From Verrucomicrobiota bacterium (GTDB lineage: Bacteria > Verrucomicrobiota > Verrucomicrobiia > Limisphaerales > UBA11358), in assembly GCA_026225155.1 (NCBI GenBank), contig JAMFSG010000376.1, positions 1 through 6,260 of the forward strand: DNA of 6,260 bases, given 5' to 3'. The notes under the pieces were generated by a model. It did no database searches. It saw only the letters and a program-made list of their open reading frames with translations, and had not been told where the DNA came from. The first letter of the stretch is position 1, and each line of letters starts with the position of its first letter. Both the position numbers and the translations under genes were made by a program. This document shows, one piece after another, positions 1-5,273 of the stretch.

Positions 1-244
1 CATGTAATCAAAGTGCTGTGGATATGTTTTTAGAAGTTTCTATTGTCAGCGCACGATGCGTCTGGAAAAGTAAATTTAGAATGCAGGTCGAGAGCGGTTT
101 TGGAAGCCGCCATATTTTTGTCGGTTGCTTTGCCAGCGTGATTGAGTTTGGACCTCAATGATCTACCAACATAAATACAACTCGGCCTGCATTAAGAATT
201 TTTCAGAATTTTATCGTTGCAGCAAACTAGAGTTGTTGAATCTT

Positions 245-282
245 AATAACGAGTTATTCACATGCCACAATTTGAATTGTGG
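245..282. promoter_or_regulatory. Pair of adjacent palindromes, operator-like
   Basis: Two perfect dyads lie side by side: AATAAC-GA-GTTATT at 245-258 and CCACAATT-TG-AATTGTGG at 265-282. Their centres are 22 bp apart, about two helical turns, so dimers bound at both would face the same side of the DNA. Neither is followed by a T run, which argues against a terminator. They lie about 160-200 bp upstream of the promoter proposed for the exporter, so a link to that gene is only a guess. No regulator gene for them is visible in the window. Confidence 0.3.
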
Positions 283-442
283 TGCCTAAAAATTCCAACA
301 AGCAAAGCGTTTTATTTTAATTCAAATAAATTTATACACCTCTTTTTAACCAGTTTTTATTAAAAGGAATTTTGTATTTATAAATAGTAATTGCGGAGTT
401 TTGTGATTTCAAATTAAGACGTTCCAAATTCAATCAACAAAT

Positions 443-470
443 TTGACTCGCTGATTTTCACGGCTAGACT
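443..470 (+). promoter_or_regulatory. Possible sigma70-type promoter of the MFS exporter
   Basis: TTGACT at 443-448 matches the -35 consensus at 5 of 6 positions. TAGACT at 465-470 matches the -10 at 4 of 6, with a 16-bp spacer. Transcription would start near 477 and leave a leader of only about 10 nt before the ATG at 488. There is no real Shine-Dalgarno sequence, only a GAG at 475-477. The -10 is weak and the surrounding DNA is AT-rich, so chance matches are likely. Confidence 0.35.
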
Positions 471-487
471 CATCGAGTTTTTATTAC

Positions 488-1693
488 ATGAATCGCAAGC
501 CGTCCATCCTCGTCATTTTCCTGTCGGTCTTCATTGACCTGATCGGCTTCGGCATCGTGCTGCCGCTGCTGCCCGGTTTTGCGGAAGATAATTTCAAGCC
601 CGATTTCAGCGCCAAAGGCCTCATCATCGGCGGCATCATCGCGTCGTTTTCGGCGATGCAATTTTTCTTCGCGCCCGCGTGGGGAAAATTATCCGACCGC
701 ATCGGCCGCCGTCCCGTCATGCTCATCAGCAACCTCGGCGCCGCCGGTTCGTATGCGCTGTTCGCCGTTGCGTGCACTTTTAGCGGCACGACCGGATTAT
801 GGATGATTCTCGTCTCGCGCATTTTCGCCGGCATCTGTGGCGCGAATCTGTCCGTCGCGTCCGCCTACATCGCCGATATTTCGCCGCCGGAAAAACGTTC
901 CGCGCGCATGGGTTTGATTGGCATGGCCTTCGGCCTCGGATTTATTTTTGGTCCCGCTATCGGCGCGTTCAGCGTGGAACTTTTCGGTAAACAAGGACCC
1001 GGCTGGGTCGCCGCCAGTTTTTGCACCGCGAATTTTATTCTCGGCTGGTTCATCCTCGGCGAAAGCCGTCAGCCCGGTTCCGCCAAAGTCGTCCCGCGCC
1101 CGAAATTTACACAATGGGGCCACACGCTCGCGCAACCCAAACTCGGCCTGCTCATCTGCGTTTTCTTTTTCGCGACGTTTTGTTTCACCTGTTTTGAATC
1201 CACTTTTCCGCTGCTCGCCAAACATCAATTCGGCTTCGGCGAAAAAAATCTCAACCACCGCATCGGCTACCTATTCACTTACGCCGGCTTCATCGCGGCG
1301 ATGGTTCAAGGCGTCATCGGACGACTTGTAAAAAAACTCGGCGAACCCAATTTAATTTTCATCAGCCTCATCGTGTTTGCCGCCGGCCTCGCGTCGCTGC
1401 CGTTCGCCAAAACCATGCCGGAAATTTTAATCGTTCTCGCACTGCTCGCCATCGGCTCCGGCCTGAATCGTCCGCCAGTTTTTGGAATGATCTCGCTAAA
1501 TTCTTCGCCTGACGAACAAGGCGCAAATCTCGGTGTGGCCCAAAGTTTCGGCGCACTCGCGCGGATGCTCGGCCCGATTTTCGCCGGCACCTTATTTTTC
1601 GTGCAACCCGCCCTGCCCTATCTGATTTGCGGCGGCATCGCGCTGCTGACTTCATTCTTCGCGTGGAGTTATCTTTGCCGAAAAGCCAATTGA
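488..1693 (+). CDS. MFS drug-exporter-like protein (TetA/DHA1 type)
   Basis: This is a 401-residue integral inner-membrane protein of about 12 hydrophobic segments, the usual length for the DHA1 family of proton-coupled drug antiporters. The first segment carries the TetA-like run FIDLIGFGIVLPLLP (15-29). Motif A, GKLSDRIGRRP, lies at 66-76 in the loop between segments 2 and 3. The motif B arginine is R111 in LVSRIFAGICGAN. YIAD follows at 127-130, and the antiporter motif C glycines (G145, G149/G151, G155-P156, G159) are in segment 5. A longer loop near 190-215 separates the two halves. The ATG at 488 starts just before segment 1, and I see no better start. Family membership is firm. The substrate cannot be read from sequence, and close homologues are often annotated as tetracycline resistance without proof. 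The gene stands alone, with no adjacent TetR-type regulator. Confidence 0.9.
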   Translation: MNRKPSILVIFLSVFIDLIGFGIVLPLLPGFAEDNFKPDFSAKGLIIGGIIASFSAMQFFFAPAWGKLSDRIGRRPVMLISNLGAAGSYALFAVACTFSGTTGLWMILVSRIFAGICGANLSVASAYIADISPPEKRSARMGLIGMAFGLGFIFGPAIGAFSVELFGKQGPGWVAASFCTANFILGWFILGESRQPGSAKVVPRPKFTQWGHTLAQPKLGLLICVFFFATFCFTCFESTFPLLAKHQFGFGEKNLNHRIGYLFTYAGFIAAMVQGVIGRLVKKLGEPNLIFISLIVFAAGLASLPFAKTMPEILIVLALLAIGSGLNRPPVFGMISLNSSPDEQGANLGVAQSFGALARMLGPIFAGTLFFVQPALPYLICGGIALLTSFFAWSYLCRKAN

Positions 1694-1696
1694 TTG

Positions 1697-1828
1697 ACCG
1701 CGGATAACGCGGATAGCACGGATAAAATTTTCGTTTCGCATACAGCGATTTCGATTAAAAAACAGTCACACTCAAATTTAGACTTTCAAAAATAATTTCC
1801 AATCCGTGCCATCCGCGTTATCCGCAGT
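1697..1828. repeat. 132-bp inverted-repeat element with 9-bp subunits
   Basis: The left arm (1697-1723) and the right arm (1802-1828) are reverse complements at 25 of 27 positions and flank 78 bp of AT-rich DNA. The left arm is itself three tandem 9-bp units: CGCGGATAA, CGCGGATAG and CACGGATAA (1699-1725). The right arm has the same arrangement in reverse. The element begins 4 bp after the exporter's stop codon and lies between convergent genes, a usual place for REP- or MITE-like repeats. From memory, not checked, similar ATCCGCGTTATCCGCGG-type strings recur in intergenic regions of Verrucomicrobia and relatives. There is no open frame, so any mobility would need a transposase in trans. Confidence 0.75.
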
Positions 1829-1830
1829 TT

Positions 1831-1879
1831 AAAAACGGACGGGCCGGCCAATTCACATCCAGAGTTTGGCCAGCCCGTC
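1831..1879 (-). terminator. Rho-independent terminator for the EF-hand gene
   Basis: The 14-bp arms 1838-1851 and 1866-1879 pair fully around a 14-nt loop when transcribed on the minus strand. The single non-Watson-Crick pair is G-U on that strand but would be C-A on the plus strand. The minus-strand RNA then runs CG followed by five U (1835-1831). The stem is GC-rich, and the polarity fits termination of the gene ending at 1904. In the plus direction there is no T run after the stem. Confidence 0.8.
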
Positions 1880-1899
1880 TTCTGTTCACACGAACAGAA
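1880..1899 (-). other. Perfect 8-bp hairpin just after the EF-hand stop codon
   Basis: TTCTGTTC at 1880-1887 and GAACAGAA at 1892-1899 form a perfect stem with a 4-nt loop. It lies 4 bp past the minus-strand stop codon and abuts the terminator stem, so the 3' end of this transcript would carry two stacked hairpins. It may block 3' exonucleases or help termination. No U run of its own follows it. Confidence 0.5.
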
Positions 1900-1903
1900 A
1901 TTA

Positions 1904-2470
1904 CTATTGCGGCGGCGGACCGTCTTGACCGCCAGGACCACCCATTCCGTCATCCGGCGGCGGACCACCTGCGCCGTTGTCGTCATCGCGATGTTGCGGC
2001 GGATGCGGACGTTTGCCGATGTATTCATCGCGCGTCAATTGCCCGTCGCCATTTTTATCGAGCTTCAACAATTCCGCCGGCGCATCGGCAATTTCCGTCG
2101 CGTCAATCACGCCGTCGCCATTCACGTCCAGCGCTTTGATGATCAGTGGCGTGGGCGGATGCCAATTATCATCGGCGGGCGCATTGGCCGGACGCGGCGG
2201 CAAATATTCATTCGTCGTCAAAATGCCATCGCCATTTTTGTCCAACGTCAACAATTCCGCACGCGCATTGGCAATCTCATTTGAATCAATGATGCCATCG
2301 CGATTGACATCCAACGCCGTGATGATCGGTAATGGCGGCGGACGATGATGATGCCCGCCAAATCCCGGCCCGCCCGGCGGTGGTGAATTCGTGTCATCTT
2401 GCGCGCAAGCCGTGAAAGCCGCCGCGCCGATCGCGAACGAGGTCAGTAACATTTTGATTTTCATTTTCAT
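1904..2470 (-). CDS. Exported four-EF-hand calcium-binding protein
   Basis: The 188-residue protein begins with a signal peptide: Lys-rich residues 1-6, a hydrophobic core to about 21, and probable signal peptidase I cleavage at ACA-Q (23/24). Cys22 gives only a poor lipobox. Four canonical 12-residue EF loops start with Asp and end with Glu: 54-65, 77-88, 115-126 and 138-149. They form two EF pairs (about 47-90 and 108-151) that are internal duplicates joined by a Pro-rich linker. The loops keep the D-x-N/D-x-D-G pattern, so Ca2+ binding is likely. The flanks are disordered: Pro/Gly/His-rich at 30-46 with a His triplet at 40-42, and Pro/Gly/Asp-rich from 152 to the end. No clear ribosome-binding site precedes the start. 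It may buffer or sense periplasmic Ca2+. A regulatory box at 2530-2546 ties it to the neighbouring two-component genes. Confidence 0.85.
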   Translation of the reverse strand: MKMKIKMLLTSFAIGAAAFTACAQDDTNSPPPGGPGFGGHHHRPPPLPIITALDVNRDGIIDSNEIANARAELLTLDKNGDGILTTNEYLPPRPANAPADDNWHPPTPLIIKALDVNGDGVIDATEIADAPAELLKLDKNGDGQLTRDEYIGKRPHPPQHRDDDNGAGGPPPDDGMGGPGGQDGPPPQ

Positions 2471-2499
2471 AATTTTGTCTTTCGTTTTTTGGATGTGAA

Positions 2500-2546
2500 A
2501 TTTTACAAGATCAGTTTGCCACGCCGCAGCTTAAGCTGGCATTAAG
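2500..2546 (-). promoter_or_regulatory. Box A: CTTAAT-N5-CTTAAG and promoter of the EF-hand gene
   Basis: On the minus strand, 2546-2530 reads CTTAATGCCAGCTTAAG, two hexamers spaced by 5 bp. This is the half-site spacing known for PmrA/QseB-type response regulators. A good -10, TAAAAT, follows at 2505-2500. The sequence 17 bp upstream of it (TGCGGC) is a poor -35, as expected for an activator-dependent promoter. The box overlaps the stop codon of the upstream receiver gene. It would give the EF-hand gene its own regulated promoter, with a leader of about 20-25 nt. Confidence 0.6.
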
Positions 2547-2971
2547 ACGCGGGGAAAATTTTCGCGTGCGGAATTAAAAATTCCCGCAACCGCCAGCGCC
2601 TTCTTCATCGCCGCCACCGGAAACGGCTTGAACAGCAAACCGCAAAATCCTTTTTGCGTCGCTTCGGCATTTGTCAAAATGCGACTGCCAGTCGAAAGCA
2701 CAACTTTCACGTCCGGCGAAATCGCGTGCAACCGGCGACAAAAATAAATCCCGTCCATGCCCGGCATTTCCAGATCGGTGATGACGCATTGAAATTTTTC
2801 CGGTGTCTCCGCAAACGTCGCCAACGCTTCATTTGGCGAACTGAAGCAAACGATTTCCGCGTCCGTCAATTGTTTGGTCAATTCTTGCAATACCAGCAGC
2901 ACACTCTCGTCATTGTCCACGATCATCCAACGCGTTTTCGTTTCCGTTTCAAAATCAGTTTCATTTTTCAT
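2531..2971 (-). CDS. Stand-alone receiver-domain response regulator
   Basis: This 146-residue protein is a single CheY-like receiver (about 14-128) with no DNA-binding or enzymatic output domain. The phospho-acceptor is D66 in TDLEMPGMDG, the switch Ser/Thr is T94 in VVLSTGS, and the conserved lysine is K115 in LLFKPF. Two positions are unusual. The acidic pair reads D19-N20 where the second Mg2+-binding residue is normally Asp, and the aromatic switch residue three before the lysine is L112 instead of Tyr/Phe. Residues 1-13 are a charged extension and 129-146 a short tail. The gene diverges from the regulator/kinase operon and is followed 60 bp later by the EF-hand gene on the same strand. 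It may be a phosphate sink or a protein-interaction output of the adjacent kinase. The fold is certain; the partner is inferred. Confidence 0.88.
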   Translation of the reverse strand: MKNETDFETETKTRWMIVDNDESVLLVLQELTKQLTDAEIVCFSSPNEALATFAETPEKFQCVITDLEMPGMDGIYFCRRLHAISPDVKVVLSTGSRILTNAEATQKGFCGLLFKPFPVAAMKKALAVAGIFNSARENFPRVLMPA

Positions 2972-2977
2972 GCCGCG

Positions 2978-3011
2978 ACTTTACGCGAACGAACCTTAAG
3001 CGAGCATGAAG
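2978..3011 (-). promoter_or_regulatory. Box B: CTTCAT-N5-CTTAAG and promoter of the receiver gene
   Basis: On the minus strand, 3011-2995 reads CTTCATGCTCGCTTAAG, identical to box A in 10 of 12 half-site... more exactly 11 of 12 hexamer bases, with the same 5-bp spacing. A -10-like TAAAGT lies at 2983-2978, 11 bp beyond the box. Start of transcription would fall at or next to the ATG (2971), so the mRNA could be leaderless; this is inferred from spacing only. Box B faces box C, and together they make the inverted repeat 2990-3068. Confidence 0.55.
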
Positions 3012-3025
3012 CCGGAAAAAATTTA

Positions 3026-3079
3026 TCGGATTGCGAAAAAAACTTTCTTCATCTCCGCTTAAGGTTCGGATTGCGAAAA
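3026..3079. repeat. 14-bp direct repeat in the divergent control region
   Basis: TCGGATTGCGAAAA occurs identically at 3026-3039 and 3066-3079, 40 bp apart. The right copy starts 3 bp after box C, and the left copy lies between boxes B and C. It may mark a local duplication or a second pair of protein-binding sites spaced about four helical turns apart. Confidence 0.6.
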
Positions 3080-3080
3080 T
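3047..3080 (+). promoter_or_regulatory. Box C: CTTCAT-N5-CTTAAG and promoter of the regulator/kinase operon
   Basis: On the plus strand, 3047-3063 reads CTTCATCTCCGCTTAAG, with the same hexamers as box B. A weak -10-like GAAAAT lies at 3075-3080, again 11 bp beyond the box. This predicts a start near 3087 and a leader of about 45 nt. TAAAAC at 3113-3118 is an alternative -10. The box lies 69 bp upstream of the ATG at 3133, as expected for positive autoregulation by the regulator it precedes. Confidence 0.55.
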
Positions 3081-3132
3081 TCAAGCGGCTGGCGCAGAAT
3101 TTTTTCCCGTGTTAAAACTGCGCGCGTCACAA

Positions 3133-3783
3133 ATGAGAATCCTGATTGTCGAAGACGAACCCGATCTGCTCGCGAGCCTCGCGCAGGCGTTGCGCGAGGA
3201 AGGTTACGCCGTGGACACCGCCGACAACGGCGAGGACGGACTTTTCAACGCCGAAGGCACGGATTACGACGCCATCGTTCTCGATGTGATGTTGCCGGGA
3301 ATTGACGGCTGGGAAATTCTCAAGCGTCTTCGCAAAACCAAAAAAACTCCCGTGCTCATGCTCACTGCGCGCGACCAGACGCGCGACCGTGTGCGTGGCC
3401 TCGATACCGGCGCGGACGATTACGTCGTCAAACCGTTTGATCTCGAAGAAATTTTTGCCCGCCTGCGCGCCATCATCCGCCGTAGCGCGAACAAAACAAC
3501 AAACGTGATTGAAATCGGCGATGTGAAAATTGACACCGCCGCGCGCAATATTTTATTGAAAGAAAAAGCTGTTGAAATCACCGCGCGCGAATATGCGCTG
3601 GTGGAATTTCTTGCGCTGCATCGCGGCGAAGTCGTCACGCGCACGCAGCTTTACGAACATCTGTTCGACGAAAACGAAAGCTCGCTTTCCAACCTGCTCG
3701 ATGTCCACGTTTCCAACGTCCGCAAAAAACTCGGCGCGGAATTCATCGCCACGCGCCGCGGCCACGGCTATTGCATCGAATGA
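3133..3783 (+). CDS. OmpR-family response regulator, PmrA/QseB-like
   Basis: The 216-residue cytoplasmic transcription factor has a receiver domain (1-about 117) with acidic E7-D8, phospho-acceptor D51 in LDVMLPGIDG, switch T78, Y97 and K100-P101. A winged-helix DNA-binding domain (about 124-216) follows, with recognition-helix region DVHVSNVRKKLG and the closing RRGHGY. The link from recognition helix to wing is short (KKLGAEFIATRRGHGY), as in PmrA and QseB, without the longer insert seen in PhoB/OmpR. I chose ATG 3133 over an in-frame TTG at 3031. It starts directly on the conserved RILIVEDE strand, gives the normal family length, and leaves box C upstream instead of inside the gene. No clear Shine-Dalgarno sequence is present. 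Its stop overlaps the kinase start (ATGA). It probably binds the three CTTAAG boxes nearby. Confidence 0.93.
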   Translation: MRILIVEDEPDLLASLAQALREEGYAVDTADNGEDGLFNAEGTDYDAIVLDVMLPGIDGWEILKRLRKTKKTPVLMLTARDQTRDRVRGLDTGADDYVVKPFDLEEIFARLRAIIRRSANKTTNVIEIGDVKIDTAARNILLKEKAVEITAREYALVEFLALHRGEVVTRTQLYEHLFDENESSLSNLLDVHVSNVRKKLGAEFIATRRGHGYCIE

Positions 3784-5270
3784 AAATTTTCAACTCCATC
3801 AAATGGCGGCTGCAAATCTGGTATGGCTTGATTCTCGTGCTCGTGCTCGTCGGTTTTGGTTTCACCGCGTTTCAACTCGAACGCGGCCAAGTTTTTCGTC
3901 GCATTGATGACGAACTGAATCGGCGCGCAGACATTCTTGGCGCCACGTTGCATCATCCGCCGCGCCGCGAAGATCAACCATTTAATCAACCGCCGCCAGA
4001 TCAGTTGCCGGACGATCAACTTCCGCCGACACTGCAAGAAAATCATCCGCCACACATTTTTCACCTGCGACCGGAAGATGGGAATCTTTTTGGCAGCAGC
4101 GATCCGCACAATTTTTATTTCAAAATTATTTCGCTCAGAAATCAATCTGAAGTAATCGCACAGTCAACAAACCAGCCGCCAAACGAACCGGTGATTGAAA
4201 CCCATTTTCCGCAGCCGGAAAACAGTTTCTCGCCCTTTTCAAACCGGTTCTCCAAACCGCCGACAAAAAATTTTGACCATTATCACGCAATCTTAAAAAT
4301 TTTACCGTCCGGCGAAATGATTGAAGTCGGCTGCTCCATTTCCAATGAATTGGAAGAAATCCGCAACGACGCAATCATGCTCACTTTGATTGGCGGCGTG
4401 ATTTTATTGGTCGGCCTCGCGGGCGGCTGGTGGTTTGTCGGGCGCGCACTGCGGCCAATTTCTGGAATCAGTTTCACCGCGACAAAAATTGCCGCCGGCG
4501 ATCTGTCGCAACGCATCAACGTCGCCGAAGCCGAAAGCGAACTCGGCCAGCTCGCCGCCGTTTTGAATTCCACTTTCGCGCGGCTCGAAACTGCTTTCGC
4601 CCAACAGAAACAATTCGCGTCCGACGCCGCGCACGAACTGCGCACGCCCGTTTCCGTCATCCTCACGCAAACGCAAACGACGTTGAACCGCGAACGCGAT
4701 GCCGCCGGTTACAAACAAACCGTCGAAGCCTGCCAGCGCGCCGCGCAACGGATGCGCCGCTTGATCGAATCGTTGCTCGAACTCGCGCGCTTTGACGCTG
4801 GACAGGAAGTTTTGAAACGGATGCGTTTTGATTTTTCAAAAACGATTTCGGACGGCGTGGAAATGGTGCAGCCGCTGGCCGAAGAACGTCGCGTGAAAAT
4901 CATTTCCGAAATTGCGCCGCTCGAAATCACCGGCGATTCCGAACGGCTCGTGCAAGTCGTCACCAATCTTTTGACGAATGCGATCCAATACAACAAACCC
5001 GACGGCGAAGTGCGCGTAAAATTATCGAACGAAAATAATCTCGCGGTTTTAACGATTGCCGATACGGGACGCGGAATTTCGCAAGCTGATTTGCCACGCG
5101 TGTTTGAACGATTTTATCGAAGTGACAAATCGCGCACCGGCGCGGGCAACGCCGGCCTCGGCCTCTCGATCTGCAAAGCCATCATCGAAGCGCACGGCGG
5201 CACGATTGAAGTTTCCAGCGAAGAAAATATCGGAACGACTTTTACAATGCGGTTGCCGGTCGGCATTTAA
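3780..5270 (+). CDS. Membrane sensor histidine kinase, partner of the OmpR-type regulator
   Basis: The 496-residue inner-membrane kinase has TM1 at about 14-33, a periplasmic loop at 34-197, TM2 at about 198-221, and a HAMP linker at 222-275 with RPI and ESELGQL. The dimerisation domain has phospho-acceptor H285 in AAHELRTPVSV. The ATPase domain has N-box N396/N400, G1 DTGRGI (428-433), F-box FERFY (442-446) and G2 GLGLS (459-463). The HAMP-DHp region resembles CusS-type heavy-metal sensor kinases. The sensor loop is unusual, with about 22 Pro and 9 His, many at 58-95. ATG 3780 overlaps the regulator's stop as ATGA, implying translational coupling; a TTG 9 bp earlier would only add MHR. It should phosphorylate D51 of the regulator and perhaps D66 of the lone receiver. 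The ligand is unknown; a metal ion or cationic compound is plausible. Confidence 0.93.
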   Translation: MKIFNSIKWRLQIWYGLILVLVLVGFGFTAFQLERGQVFRRIDDELNRRADILGATLHHPPRREDQPFNQPPPDQLPDDQLPPTLQENHPPHIFHLRPEDGNLFGSSDPHNFYFKIISLRNQSEVIAQSTNQPPNEPVIETHFPQPENSFSPFSNRFSKPPTKNFDHYHAILKILPSGEMIEVGCSISNELEEIRNDAIMLTLIGGVILLVGLAGGWWFVGRALRPISGISFTATKIAAGDLSQRINVAEAESELGQLAAVLNSTFARLETAFAQQKQFASDAAHELRTPVSVILTQTQTTLNRERDAAGYKQTVEACQRAAQRMRRLIESLLELARFDAGQEVLKRMRFDFSKTISDGVEMVQPLAEERRVKIISEIAPLEITGDSERLVQVVTNLLTNAIQYNKPDGEVRVKLSNENNLAVLTIADTGRGISQADLPRVFERFYRSDKSRTGAGNAGLGLSICKAIIEAHGGTIEVSSEENIGTTFTMRLPVGI

Positions 5271-5273
5271 TTC

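Larger units (their letters stand above)
1..487. other. AT-rich intergenic region, no convincing gene
   Basis: This stretch is clearly richer in A+T than the genes that follow and has no long open frame. A plus-strand frame is open from the left edge to a stop at 159-161 (ATG at 24, 45 codons). A minus-strand frame is open from about 200 down to a stop at 30-32, but without a good start. Neither resembles a family I recognise, so I do not call either. It does hold two close palindromes (245-258 and 265-282), a 12-bp AT palindrome TATTTATAAATA at 375-386, and a possible promoter at 443-470. It could be a long regulatory region or the decayed remnant of a gene. Confidence 0.6.

Noticed and set aside
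3..161. Plus-strand open frame from the left edge to TGA at 159-161
   Set aside because: Short, Cys-rich in an unpatterned way, no recognisable motif; it could be the end of a gene beyond the edge, but the sequence does not show this.
30..200. Minus-strand open frame with protein-like composition (stop at 30-32)
   Set aside because: No suitable start for the open stretch (internal ATG at 113 gives 27 residues) and no family recognised; perhaps a decayed gene remnant.
797..1258. Minus-strand open frame of 153 codons inside the exporter gene
   Set aside because: Antisense to a clear MFS protein; charged low-information composition typical of a shadow frame.
1697..1828. CRISPR-like array from the repeated 9-bp units
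   Set aside because: Units are tandem without spacers and arranged as an inverted pair, not as regularly spaced direct repeats.
1838..1879. Bidirectional terminator also serving the exporter gene
   Set aside because: On the plus strand the stem has a C-A mismatch and no following T run, so it supports only the minus-strand direction.
1907..2348. Plus-strand open frames opposite the EF-hand gene
   Set aside because: Shadows of the duplicated, GC-biased minus-strand gene; their composition reflects reverse-complemented EF loops.
3031..3132. N-terminal extension of the OmpR-type regulator from a TTG at 3031
   Set aside because: It adds 34 residues with no family match, would put box C and its promoter inside the coding region, and the ATG at 3133 starts exactly at the first receiver strand.
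3771..3779. TTG start of the kinase at 3771
   Set aside because: ATG at 3780 gives the standard ATGA overlap with the regulator stop and a normal N-terminus; the extension adds only three residues.
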